Shown in pieces: positions 1 through 6,021 of a DNA stretch of 7,533 bases. Position numbers and translations under genes: made by a program. Below the pieces are notes generated by a model, which was not told the origin of the DNA, searched no databases, and saw only the letters and a program-made list of their open reading frames with translations. Origin of the DNA: Anaerolineales bacterium (GTDB taxonomy: Bacteria > Chloroflexota > Anaerolineae > Anaerolineales > Villigracilaceae); NCBI GenBank assembly GCA_016789485.1, contig JAEURE010000125.1, forward strand, positions 1 to 7,533, written 5' to 3'. Numbering within the stretch: the stretch's first letter is position 1; each line of letters starts with the position of its first letter.

Positions 1-432
1 ATCGGCAACAAAATCCATCAACCTTGAAATCGAGAGCCGCGCATTGGGGTAATGATGTTGATACAGGTCAATCGAGTCACGCCCCAGCCGTGCAAGTGTC
101 GCTTCCACTTCCTCCGGAAAATCCTCCACGCGAAATGAAAAACCAGATGGGTACTTGGTGGCAATGATGACATCCCGTCCGCGCGTCAGTTCCCCCAAAC
201 GCCTTTCCGCCGCGCCATTGCTGTACATGGCGGCGGTGTCGAACAGATTCACACCCGCATCAATGCTTACTTCCACCGTGCGCCTTTCCTCATCAATTCC
301 ATGTGCGCCTCCGTATGCGGTTTGGGCAGGATGGAGACGCGCCAGTCCCTTCGGGTCACCCCAAACCATCGCGCCCACGCCCATGCGCGGCACAGGCAGG
401 TTACTTTTACCTAAAAACGTTTTGTGTTCCAT
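1..432 (-). CDS. Aldo/keto reductase, N-terminal 144 residues (partial)
   Basis: The reverse strand is open from an ATG at 432-430 to the window edge, giving 144 codons with no stop. The product looks like an NAD(P)H-dependent aldo/keto reductase of the TIM-barrel superfamily, cytosolic, reducing aldehydes or ketones to alcohols. Visible family marks are the opening strand MGVGAMVWGD (17-26), the DAGVNLFDTAAMYSNG block with likely catalytic Asp65 and Tyr70, Lys93 in ATKYP, and the DLYQHHYP segment with His127 as the fourth tetrad member. A GAAAGG ribosome site lies 6 nt before the start. The gene follows the PPOX-class gene by 41 nt on the same strand with no terminator between, so the two are probably co-transcribed from the operator-bearing promoter at 965-994. 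The C-terminal half, with the cofactor phosphate-binding region, lies outside the window, so cofactor preference and substrate cannot be read. Confidence 0.93.
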   Translation of the reverse strand, partial: MEHKTFLGKSNLPVPRMGVGAMVWGDPKGLARLHPAQTAYGGAHGIDEERRTVEVSIDAGVNLFDTAAMYSNGAAERRLGELTRGRDVIIATKYPSGFSFRVEDFPEEVEATLARLGRDSIDLYQHHYPNARLSISRLMDFVAD

Positions 433-473
433 CTTTGACCTTTCTTCAGGATGGGTGTTCTCGATTGACCGTC

Positions 474-899
474 TTAAACGGATCGCCCAGTCCATGGACC
501 AACCCCTTCGACCCGCTTGACGCGAATACGCGTAATGAACCCGCTTGGAGGATTATCCATCGGCGGGAACTTCACACCACTTCCAATGTAGACTTCAGCC
601 AACCTCTGCAACAGTTCGGGCGCTCCGCCTTCTTCGATTTGCGCCTCGCCATAGAGCACCGCATACTCGGTAAGTCCCATGGCGCTTTTCGTGTTCGCTT
701 GAAGCGAGATTGCCACGCGCGGATCGCGACGGATGTTCTTGACCTTGCGGTTTTCTGGCAAATGCCCCGCAACGATGTCATCCCCATCGAGACCAATCCA
801 GACGAGAGTGAGTTGGGGACTGCCATCTCGATTAAGTGTGACCAGGTGCGCGGGGGTTCCCGATTCGATGAGATTACGTATCTCTTGCGATATCTTCAT
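474..899 (-). CDS. PPOX-class (split beta-barrel) flavin/F420-type oxidoreductase
   Basis: A 141-residue protein of the pyridoxamine-phosphate-oxidase-like split-barrel fold, the size usual for PPOX-class F420-dependent proteins. These proteins bind a deazaflavin or flavin and reduce, or simply bind, varied small molecules in the cytosol. Visible marks are the N-terminal helix MKISQEIRNLIES, the strand block AHLVTLNRDGSPQLTLVWIGLDGDD (17-41), the cofactor-binding-like segment ENRKVKNIRRDPRVAIS (49-65), and the C-terminal RIRVKRVEGVGPW. A longer reading frame begins at 965, but I chose the ATG at 899-897. It has a strong AAGGAGG ribosome site 8 nt upstream, matches the family start, and leaves the upstream promoter and operator non-coding. 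It is the first gene of a leftward unit with the aldo/keto reductase and is divergent from tetR. Whether it uses F420, FMN or haem cannot be decided from this sequence. Confidence 0.88.
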   Translation of the reverse strand: MKISQEIRNLIESGTPAHLVTLNRDGSPQLTLVWIGLDGDDIVAGHLPENRKVKNIRRDPRVAISLQANTKSAMGLTEYAVLYGEAQIEEGGAPELLQRLAEVYIGSGVKFPPMDNPPSGFITRIRVKRVEGVGPWTGRSV

Positions 900-912
900 G
901 TGAAGAGCCTCC

Positions 913-941
913 TTGTAAAATATCGTGAAATATGCTACGAT
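913..941 (+). promoter_or_regulatory. Putative tetR promoter
   Basis: A TTGTAA hexamer at 913-918 is followed after 17 nt by TACGAT at 936-941, each matching 4 of 6 consensus bases. Transcription would start near 948, giving a leader of about 60 nt before the tetR ATG. The first palindromic operator (937-956) would cover the -10 and the start point, which fits autorepression. Found by eye, and weaker than the opposing promoter. Confidence 0.5.
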
Positions 942-956
942 ACAGACCTGTATCAT
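937..956. promoter_or_regulatory. TetR operator box 1
   Basis: A palindrome with 7-bp perfect arms (GATACAG-AC-CTGTATC) inside a 20-bp box that matches box 2 at 17 of 20 positions (joint consensus ACGATACAGAYYTGTATCRT). It lies over the putative tetR -10 and start, and just downstream of the expected start of the leftward transcript. Dyads of this size beside a divergent tetR gene are typical TetR-dimer sites. A further TATCGT half-site at 921-926 lies 10 nt before the box. Confidence 0.85.
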
Positions 957-964
957 CGCAGGCA

Positions 965-994
965 AGTATACGATACAGATTTGTATCGTGTCAA
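965..994 (-). promoter_or_regulatory. Promoter of the PPOX-AKR operon
   Basis: Reading leftward, a consensus TTGACA (994-989) is separated by 18 nt from TATACT (970-965, 5 of 6). The predicted start is near 958, giving a leader of about 59 nt to the ATG at 899. Operator box 2 (970-989) fills the spacer almost exactly, so a bound repressor would block RNA polymerase directly. Confidence 0.75.
970..989. promoter_or_regulatory. TetR operator box 2
   Basis: A palindrome with perfect 8-bp arms (ACGATACA-GATT-TGTATCGT). Its centre is 33 bp from the centre of box 1, about three helical turns, so two dimers would lie on the same face of the DNA. It occupies the spacer of the leftward promoter and the 5' leader of tetR. 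The same half-sites recur in both boxes, which supports one shared regulator, presumably the adjacent TetR protein. Confidence 0.88.
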
Positions 995-1006
995 GAGGAA
1001 AATGAG

Positions 1007-1573
1007 ATGAAAAACGAAATTACCCCAAAAGACAAAGTCTTCCAAACCGCCGCGCGGATGTTCTACCAGCATGGCTACCGCGCCATCGGTGTGGATACCC
1101 TCGCCGCCGAATCAGGCATCGGCAAGATGACTCTCTATCGTCACTACCCCACTAAGGACGACTTGATCATTGCGTACCTCAAAGACAGCAATGATTTGTT
1201 CTGGAGCAATTTCGAGCAAATCACAAAAGACGCCCCCACGGCACGTGAAAAACTATTGGCGTTCTTTGAGGGCTTGCAGGACTATGTTCAATCCCCTGCC
1301 TGTTACGGCTGTCCCTTCCTTAACGTGGCAACAGAATATCCCAATACAGATTATCCCGGGCATCAGGTTGCAATTGAGCACAAACAATCTGTTCGCACAC
1401 ACTTCCGTCGACTGGCAAAAGAAGCAGGCGCAAAGAAACCCGATATCCTTGCCGACCAACTCTTCCTTCTCATGGACGGCGCATACATGGCGTCGCGCAT
1501 GTTCGGCGCGAAAAACCCTGCCGCCCATCTCGCCGAAGCCGCAAAGGTTCTTATTGAATCGGCTCTCAGATAA
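1007..1573 (+). CDS. TetR/AcrR-family transcriptional repressor
   Basis: A 188-residue TetR-family regulator that binds operator DNA as a dimer and releases it on binding a ligand. The N-terminal helix-turn-helix domain is at about 10-56 (VFQTAARMFYQHGYRAIGVD, then LAAESGIGKMTLYRHYPTKDDLI). The all-helical ligand domain follows and carries the ACYGCPFLNVATEYPNTDYPGH block (98-119) common in one TetR subgroup. Two cysteines, Cys99 and Cys102, form a CYGC motif; only the second looks family-typical, so redox or electrophile sensing is possible but unproven. The frame is open back to 932, but the ATG at 1007 is chosen because it has an AGAGGA site 7 nt upstream and gives the normal family start; a 932 start would translate through both operators. 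It is divergent from the PPOX-AKR operon, which it very probably represses along with itself. Ligand unknown. Confidence 0.95.
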   Translation: MKNEITPKDKVFQTAARMFYQHGYRAIGVDTLAAESGIGKMTLYRHYPTKDDLIIAYLKDSNDLFWSNFEQITKDAPTAREKLLAFFEGLQDYVQSPACYGCPFLNVATEYPNTDYPGHQVAIEHKQSVRTHFRRLAKEAGAKKPDILADQLFLLMDGAYMASRMFGAKNPAAHLAEAAKVLIESALR

Positions 1574-1758
1574 TTCAGCATAATGACAGTAATTAAGTTG
1601 GGTGTGAAATCCAGCCAAGATTACAGCGATGGAGAAATCACCATCATTCATTGTGAAAGTAGAGGGAAGAAATACCTAAGGCTTAGATTGATTCATGATA
1701 GGGCGGCTTCGCCCGATGCCTGTTTTGGTGTGATTAAGAATTTAAGAGGTGATAAGCC
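1574..1758. other. Intergenic tetR-VOC, small hairpin, no gene
   Basis: These 185 bp carry no credible gene. They hold a short palindrome CTAAG-G-CTTAG (1676-1686) and a 5-bp-stem hairpin GGGCG-GCTT-CGCCC (1701-1714) with no T-run after it, so it is not a convincing terminator. No clear promoter or copy of the TetR operator was found. The VOC gene may be read from the tetR transcript or from a promoter I cannot identify. Confidence 0.5.
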
Positions 1759-2172
1759 ATGTCCATACAAAGTCAAAAATCCCCTGTCAGTGAATTACGT
1801 GTCGCATTGACCACCAGCGATTACGAGCGTATCGTCAAATTCTATTGCGACGGCCTGGGCATCGAACCTGCGGCCATCTGGGAAAACGGCGGTGGAAAGG
1901 CGTTGATCCTCAACATGGGCTCCGCCACACTCGAACTATTCGATGAAACGCAGGCTGAGACCATTGACCAGCTTGAAGCAGGCAAACGGGTCAGCGGACA
2001 GATCCGCTTCGCGCTGCAAGTACCAGATTTGAACGCTGCCATGGAGCGTCTCCTCGCTCACGGCGCCACTTTGGTGCATCCGCCCGTCACCACTCCCTGG
2101 GGCGATTACAATGTCCGTTTACAAGACCCGGACGGCATGCAAATTACGCTTTTTCAGGTTATGGAAAAATAA
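1759..2172 (+). CDS. VOC-superfamily (glyoxalase/bleomycin-resistance fold) protein
   Basis: A 137-residue, single-domain vicinal-oxygen-chelate protein with two beta-alpha-beta-beta-beta modules: ELRVALTTSDYERIVKFYCDGLGI (12-35) opens the first, and QIRFALQVPDLNAAMERLLAHGA (81-103) opens the second, which ends in the family block LQDPDGMQITLFQ (121-133). By eye against glyoxalase I, only one of the four metal positions is kept (Glu59); the others appear as Arg14, Gln81 and Thr130. A metal-dependent glyoxalase I is therefore unlikely. A ligand-binding role, such as drug sequestration, or another VOC activity is more plausible; the substrate is unknown. The ATG at 1759 has an AGAGGTGA site about 7 nt upstream. 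The gene lies 185 nt after tetR and ends in a strong terminator, so tetR-VOC could be one unit. Confidence 0.9.
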   Translation: MSIQSQKSPVSELRVALTTSDYERIVKFYCDGLGIEPAAIWENGGGKALILNMGSATLELFDETQAETIDQLEAGKRVSGQIRFALQVPDLNAAMERLLAHGATLVHPPVTTPWGDYNVRLQDPDGMQITLFQVMEK

Positions 2173-2206
2173 GCAAAAAGACCTCCGAACTCGGAGGTCT
2201 TTTTGC
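2173..2206 (+). terminator. Rho-independent terminator after the VOC gene
   Basis: A perfect hairpin with 16-bp arms (2173-2188 and 2191-2206) around AC. The core is GACCTCCGA/TCGGAGGTC and the arms end in A5/T5, so the hairpin carries its own T-tract (2200-2204) on the + strand and an equivalent one on the - strand. It starts on the base after the VOC stop codon. No leftward gene needs it here. Confidence 0.92.
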
Positions 2207-2211
2207 ACGTG

Positions 2212-2239
2212 TTCACTTTTCATCGTATGGGAGTATGAT
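2212..2239 (+). promoter_or_regulatory. Putative promoter of the exporter gene
   Basis: TTCACT (2212-2217) and TATGAT (2234-2239, 5 of 6) are spaced by 16 nt, giving a start near 2246 and a leader of about 29 nt. An imperfect dyad ATCGTA-N6-TATGAT (2222-2239) overlaps the -10. It only loosely resembles the TetR boxes, so control by that repressor is not shown. Confidence 0.5.
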
Positions 2240-2274
2240 TGCTGTTTTCACACATAACGAATTGAAAGGATCGT

Positions 2275-3765
2275 ATGTCACGCAATCGAATCATTCTCGT
2301 CACCATCGGCATCATGCTCAGCCTGTTCCTCGCCTCCATGGAATCCACTGTAGTCGCCACCGCCATGCCTACCATTGTCGGTCAACTTGGTGGATTGGAA
2401 CATTATTCCTGGGTCTTTTCCGCGTATATGTTGGCGTCCACCACCACGGTTCCACTGTACGGAAAGCTTTCGGATATTTATGGACGGCGAAAATTGTACG
2501 TCTTTGCAATGGCTCTCTTTCTGATCGGCTCCATCCTGAGCGGACAGTCGCAAACCATGACGCAACTCATTTTCGCCCGTGCTTTGCAGGGACTAGGCGC
2601 AGGCGGGATCATGCCGTTGGCATTTATCCTCATTGGTGAGATGTTCACCCTCGAACAACGTGCCAAAATGCAGGGATTTTTCTCCGGGGTATGGGGAGTC
2701 TCTTCCATTGCGGGTCCGCTTCTCGGCGGCTTTATTGTAGACCGACTCTCATGGCATTGGATATTCTACGTCAACATCGTTCCGGGTTTGCTTGCAGCGG
2801 CGTTGGTCGCTTTTGCATGGCGCGACCAGATCCAAAGTCAGGGAAGAGCCGTAGTGGATTACGCCGGCGCAGCGCTTTTATCCGCCAGCGTGGTCATGCT
2901 TTTGCTCGGGCTGATGGACTTCGGCACATCCAGCAGCTGGATGTTGCTCGCCTTGTCCATCACACTGTTCGCCGCTCTGGTCTGGGTGGAAAGCCGCGCC
3001 GCAGACCCGATCCTGCCAATTTCGCTTTTCCGCACCAACCGCCTGTTTTCGATAGCCATTTTGCACGGCGTATTTTCGGGCTGGGCGCTGTTCGGGAGCA
3101 TTTCATTCATCCCATTGTTTGTACAGTCTGTGCTCGGCACAAGCGCAACACAGGCGGGCATCACCATCACTCCTCTTCTGCTTGGCTGGGTTGCATCAAG
3201 CATCATTGGCACACGTTTGCTGCTGAAAGTCGGCTATTTCAAGCTGACAATCATCGGCACATCTTTGCTGGCAATTGGCGCATTTTTTATGTCCAGAGTA
3301 GGAGCTGACACCAGCCAAAACCTGATCATGGTCTTCGTTACATTGATGGGCACCGGCATGGGTTTTTCCGTCCCGCCATTTTTGATCGCCGTGCAAACCA
3401 TTGTGGAACGCCGCCTCCTCGGTACCGCCACATCTTCGATGCAATTCAGCCGTTCGATCGGCGGGACAATCGGCGTGAGCGTGATGGGAGCGGCTTTGAG
3501 TATACGCCTTGCTTCGAACTTAAGCGCCTCCGGTCTGGACCCGGAACTGGTCACCCATCTCCTCGATCCATTGCCCGGCTCTCAAACAGTGATCGATGAA
3601 GGTTTGCGTTTCGCCGTGGCAAACGCTATTCATATTGTCTTTGTGATTGCATTCATCGCCGCCGCGCTGGCACTCGTTACTGTCTTCTTCACTCCGCGCA
3701 TCGATCTAAGGGAGAAATCCTCCCCCACAGCGGAAGATGTACCAGTCTCCATCAGTGCAGATTAA
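2275..3765 (+). CDS. DHA2-family (EmrB/QacA-like) MFS multidrug exporter
   Basis: A 496-residue inner-membrane drug:proton antiporter of the major facilitator superfamily, of the length usual for 14-helix DHA2 members. TM1 carries the DHA2 signature FLASMESTVVATAMPTI (18-34), with Glu23 where many relatives have Asp. Loop 2-3 has motif A as GKLSDIYGRRK (63-73). Motif B is seen in IFARALQGLGAGG (99-111), with Arg102 expected to help proton coupling, and motif C in GVWGVSSIAGPLLGG (138-152). Further hydrophobic segments run to about residue 470, followed by a short polar tail. An AAAGGA site lies 5 nt before the ATG. The gene follows the VOC terminator and has its own likely promoter. No terminator is seen before the zinc-site gene 53 nt downstream, so the next two genes may be on the same transcript. 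Substrate cannot be told from sequence. Confidence 0.95.
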   Translation: MSRNRIILVTIGIMLSLFLASMESTVVATAMPTIVGQLGGLEHYSWVFSAYMLASTTTVPLYGKLSDIYGRRKLYVFAMALFLIGSILSGQSQTMTQLIFARALQGLGAGGIMPLAFILIGEMFTLEQRAKMQGFFSGVWGVSSIAGPLLGGFIVDRLSWHWIFYVNIVPGLLAAALVAFAWRDQIQSQGRAVVDYAGAALLSASVVMLLLGLMDFGTSSSWMLLALSITLFAALVWVESRAADPILPISLFRTNRLFSIAILHGVFSGWALFGSISFIPLFVQSVLGTSATQAGITITPLLLGWVASSIIGTRLLLKVGYFKLTIIGTSLLAIGAFFMSRVGADTSQNLIMVFVTLMGTGMGFSVPPFLIAVQTIVERRLLGTATSSMQFSRSIGGTIGVSVMGAALSIRLASNLSASGLDPELVTHLLDPLPGSQTVIDEGLRFAVANAIHIVFVIAFIAAALALVTVFFTPRIDLREKSSPTAEDVPVSISAD

Positions 3766-3818
3766 ATGCACAGTCCACGCCTGTAGTTGAGCGAACATTT
3801 TGCGAAAGGACGATAAAA

Positions 3819-4055
3819 ATGAACTTATGCAAACTTGGTCTTCATAAATGGACGTATACTTCCGAAGGTAAAAATCGTACCTGCACAAAATGCCGCAAGA
3901 GACAGGAAAAAGTTGACAAGGGCAAATGGGCCGAGAGAATCCCGATCAAACGCACTGAGGACCCGTCAAAATACTGTCAATGTCCGCGGGATTACACGAT
4001 CTCGATCAGAACCAATGTTTGCCAAAGATGCGGGCTTCCCCGTCAACTCAGATAA
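3819..4055 (+). CDS. Small protein with two Cys/His zinc-site candidates
   Basis: A 78-residue basic protein of unknown function. It has two possible metal sites: Cys4-x4-His9 with Cys22-xx-Cys25 (CKLGLHKW ... CTKC), and Cys53-x-Cys55 with Cys68-xx-Cys71 (CQC ... CQRCG). The opening CxLGxHKW followed by a CxxC pair resembles the short zinc-ribbon-like proteins found in phages and bacteria (DUF1660-like); this is a resemblance by eye only. There is no signal peptide or membrane segment. An AAAGGA site lies 9 nt before the ATG, and the ordered cysteines argue that the frame is real. It stands 53 nt after the exporter and 22 nt before the hydrolase, so it is likely co-transcribed with the latter. 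Both sites could bind one zinc each; nucleic-acid or protein binding would be a guess. Confidence 0.8.
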   Translation: MNLCKLGLHKWTYTSEGKNRTCTKCRKRQEKVDKGKWAERIPIKRTEDPSKYCQCPRDYTISIRTNVCQRCGLPRQLR

Positions 4056-4077
4056 GCTCTCAGAAAGTAAAGTGAAC

Positions 4078-4683
4078 ATGGATGCAATTCTTATACATGG
4101 AATGGGACGCACGCCAGCCGCCATGTCCCTTTTGGCAGTAAGACTGCGAGTTTCCAATATCCAGCCTCATCTTTTTGGCTATTCAGTCACCTTTGAACAC
4201 TGGGACGAATGCATTCAAAGATTTAATAATTTCATTGAGAAGCGAGTCAAGACAAAGGACTATATTATTGTCGGTCACTCGCTGGGAACCGTAATAACAC
4301 GAGCAGTATTACCAGGCCTTTCCCACAAGCCAAAGGCCTGCTTCTTCCTTGCGCCGCCAACACTGGTATCCAAGGCAGCTAGAAACTTTGCCCATCGCGG
4401 CCTGATTCAACTCCTGATGGGTGAAATTGGACAAGTCCTTGCCGACAAGAAGTTCATGGAGACATTGCCAGTGCCCAATGTCCCCACTAAAATTTACGCC
4501 GGGGTTGCAGGTCCGCGAGGACGGTACTCCCCATTCGGAGAAGAGCCTAATGACGGCCTGCTGACGGTTAAAGAAACGCTTTTGCCAAGCGTCCCAGTGC
4601 AAACTGTCCCTTCGCTCCACACCTTCATTATGAATTCAAAGATCGTCACGCAAGATATTGTGAGGATCGCCAGATCAAACTGA
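4078..4683 (+). CDS. Alpha/beta hydrolase, lipase/esterase-like
   Basis: A 201-residue serine hydrolase of the alpha/beta fold, at the small end of the family because the cap is minimal. It opens with ILIHGMGRTPAAMSLLA (4-20), where His7-Gly8 would form the oxyanion region. The nucleophile elbow is VGHSLGTV with Ser68, the acid is Asp159 in EEPNDGLLTV, and the base is His181 in SLHTFIM, so the triad is complete and in the usual order. This architecture is that of small lipases, esterases or thioesterases acting on acyl esters; the substrate is unknown. The frame is open from 3835, but that stretch overlaps the preceding gene, so the ATG at 4078 (or GTG at 4072) is preferred. The ribosome site is weak (AGAAAG), suggesting coupling to the gene 22 nt upstream. 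There is no signal peptide, so it is probably cytosolic. Confidence 0.88.
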   Translation: MDAILIHGMGRTPAAMSLLAVRLRVSNIQPHLFGYSVTFEHWDECIQRFNNFIEKRVKTKDYIIVGHSLGTVITRAVLPGLSHKPKACFFLAPPTLVSKAARNFAHRGLIQLLMGEIGQVLADKKFMETLPVPNVPTKIYAGVAGPRGRYSPFGEEPNDGLLTVKETLLPSVPVQTVPSLHTFIMNSKIVTQDIVRIARSN

Positions 4684-4687
4684 TCCC

Positions 4688-4727
4688 AAAAATAAAGGCC
4701 TCCGAGTTTTATAAACTCGGAGGCCTT
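4688..4727 (-). terminator. Terminator between hydrolase and serC
   Basis: A perfect hairpin with 15-bp arms (4695-4709 and 4713-4727) around a TAT loop. Read leftward it is followed by TATTTTT (4694-4688), a good T-tract for ending serC. Read rightward the T-tract is poorer (CTCATTTACTT), but the stem still ends the hydrolase transcript plausibly, so it probably serves both convergent genes. Its core CCTCCGA/TCGGAGG matches the terminator at 2173-2206. Confidence 0.9.
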
Positions 4728-4747
4728 CTCATTTACTTAGAACTGAA

Positions 4748-5839
4748 CTACCCGTTCTTCTTCTGAAAATCCTTCATGAACTTAACCAATTCCTGTGTAC
4801 CTGCGAGATCCATCGCATTGTAGATGGAGGCACGCATGCCGCCCACAGAACGATGTCCCTTCAAACCGATCAGGTTTTCCTTCTTGGCTTCCTTCGCGAA
4901 AGTATCTTCGAGTTCTTCGCTCGGCAGGCGGAATGGAACATTCATTAAGGAACGGGCTTCGGGCTTCGCATGTCCGCGGTAGAAACCGCCGCTCTCGTCA
5001 ATGGCATTGTAAACCAATCCAGCTTTGACGCGGTTGTTCTTTTCCACAGCCGCGAGTCCGCCCTGCTTCTTCGCCCACTTAAAGACCAATCCCACCATGT
5101 AAATGGCAAAGGATGGCGGAGTATTGTGTAATGAGCCGCTCTCAGCCAATGTTTTGTAATCCAACATCACAGGCAAATTCGCAGGAACACGCTCGATCAT
5201 GTCATCGCGGATGATGACAACGGTCACGCCGGAAGGCCCGGCATTCTTTTGCGCACCAGCGTACAGCAAGGCATATTTTGAAACATCGATTGGGCGGCTG
5301 ATGAAATTGGAGGATGTATCGCACACCAGAGGGACGCCGGCGGGAGGAGTTGGCTCATTGAAAAACTCCACGCCGTGGATGGTCTCGTTGGATGTGAAGT
5401 GCAAATATGCAGCTTTCGGGTCGAGGTCAAGGCTGGCAGGAATGCAATTGAAACCTTCCGCTTCTGTAGTTGCGGCAATGTGTACTGCACCAAGTTTCTT
5501 GGACTCCTTTACAGCGGTCTTGCTCCATGAACCCGTCACAATATAATCAGCAGAAGCGCCCGCAGGACGCAGGTTCATCGGAAGCATTGCAAATTGCAGG
5601 GTCGCGCCGCCTTGCAAAAACATCACTTTGTAGTTCGAAGGAATGCCAAGAAGTTCGCGCAAATCCGCTTCCGCAGTTTGGATCACAGCCTCGAATTCCT
5701 TCGAGCGATGACTGATCTCCATCACCGACATGCCGGTACCTTTGAAATCCAGCAATTCTGCCTGGGCTTCCTGCAAAACTTCAAGCGGCAAGACGCCGGG
5801 ACCGGGGTTGAAATTATGGGCTCGTTTTAAATCAGACAT
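4748..5839 (-). CDS. serC: Phosphoserine aminotransferase
   Basis: A 363-residue PLP enzyme, full length for SerC. It transfers the amino group of glutamate to 3-phosphohydroxypyruvate to give O-phosphoserine, the second step of serine synthesis; it acts in the cytosol, usually as a dimer. Family marks are the NFNPGPGVLPLEVL opening (9-22), the GMSVMEISHRSKEF block (36-49) typical of SerC, the QGGAT turn (76-80) that holds the cofactor phosphate, Trp105 in TGSWS stacking on PLP, Asp174 in VCDTSSNF, and the Schiff-base Lys198 in YAGAQKNAGPSG. The C-terminal GHRSVGGMRASIYNAM is also characteristic. An AGGAG site sits 8 nt before the ATG. The gene diverges from serA across a 313-bp control region and ends at the hairpin near 4700. 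No truncation or missing residue is seen. Confidence 0.98.
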   Translation of the reverse strand: MSDLKRAHNFNPGPGVLPLEVLQEAQAELLDFKGTGMSVMEISHRSKEFEAVIQTAEADLRELLGIPSNYKVMFLQGGATLQFAMLPMNLRPAGASADYIVTGSWSKTAVKESKKLGAVHIAATTEAEGFNCIPASLDLDPKAAYLHFTSNETIHGVEFFNEPTPPAGVPLVCDTSSNFISRPIDVSKYALLYAGAQKNAGPSGVTVVIIRDDMIERVPANLPVMLDYKTLAESGSLHNTPPSFAIYMVGLVFKWAKKQGGLAAVEKNNRVKAGLVYNAIDESGGFYRGHAKPEARSLMNVPFRLPSEELEDTFAKEAKKENLIGLKGHRSVGGMRASIYNAMDLAGTQELVKFMKDFQKKNG

Positions 5840-5962
5840 TGATGGGACTCCTGTTCATAATTATATTTTTACGGTTCATTCATGACCGTTGAATTGATTC
5901 TGTTTTCTGAGAGATTACATTACGCTGCTAGTTTAACGCACTCCGATAACTATATTCTCTTC

Positions 5963-5992
5963 ATTATAACAAGTTGTCAGACAAATCTACAA
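5963..5992 (-). promoter_or_regulatory. Putative serC promoter (extended -10)
   Basis: Read leftward, a perfect TATAAT (5968-5963) is preceded by TGT, making an extended -10 element. A weak -35, TTGTAG (5992-5987, 3 of 6), stands 18 nt upstream. The start would be near 5956, giving a serC leader of about 117 nt. The palindrome at 5974-5984 lies in the spacer. Confidence 0.6.
5974..5984. repeat. Inverted repeat TTGTC-A-GACAA in the serC promoter
   Basis: An 11-bp perfect dyad located between the proposed -35 and -10 of serC. The same arms with a 3-nt spacer recur in the serA promoter at 6022-6034. It may be an operator shared by both genes, but the different spacer lengths weaken that reading. 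Confidence 0.4.
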
Positions 5993-6021
5993 GAACAAAA
6001 GGCATGATTCCAGCCTGATGG

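Noticed and set aside
900..965. Upstream extension of the PPOX frame on the reverse strand
   Set aside because: It covers operator box 1 and the expected transcript start; the ATG at 899 has a strong AAGGAGG site and the family-typical start.
932..1006. Upstream extension of the TetR frame to an ATG at 932
   Set aside because: It would translate through both operator palindromes and the promoter; the ATG at 1007 has a proper ribosome site and a normal TetR N-terminus.
303..1010. Long + strand frame of 235 codons
   Set aside because: It lies antisense to the aldo/keto reductase and PPOX genes and its product has no recognisable fold; it is a shadow frame.
1701..1714. GGGCG-GCTT-CGCCC hairpin as the tetR terminator
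   Set aside because: The stem is only 5 bp and no T-run follows it; it is recorded only as a small hairpin.
1583..1810. Possible 75-residue protein between tetR and the VOC gene
   Set aside because: It has no ribosome site, no recognisable family, and runs 52 nt into the well-supported VOC gene in another frame.
3835..4077. N-terminal extension of the alpha/beta hydrolase
   Set aside because: It overlaps the Cys-rich small protein in another frame; the fold begins exactly at the first beta strand after the ATG at 4078.
5860..5865. Reverse-strand TATAAT close to serC as its promoter
   Set aside because: The start would fall almost on the ribosome site and there is no -35 at a usable distance; the extended -10 at 5963-5971 is better.
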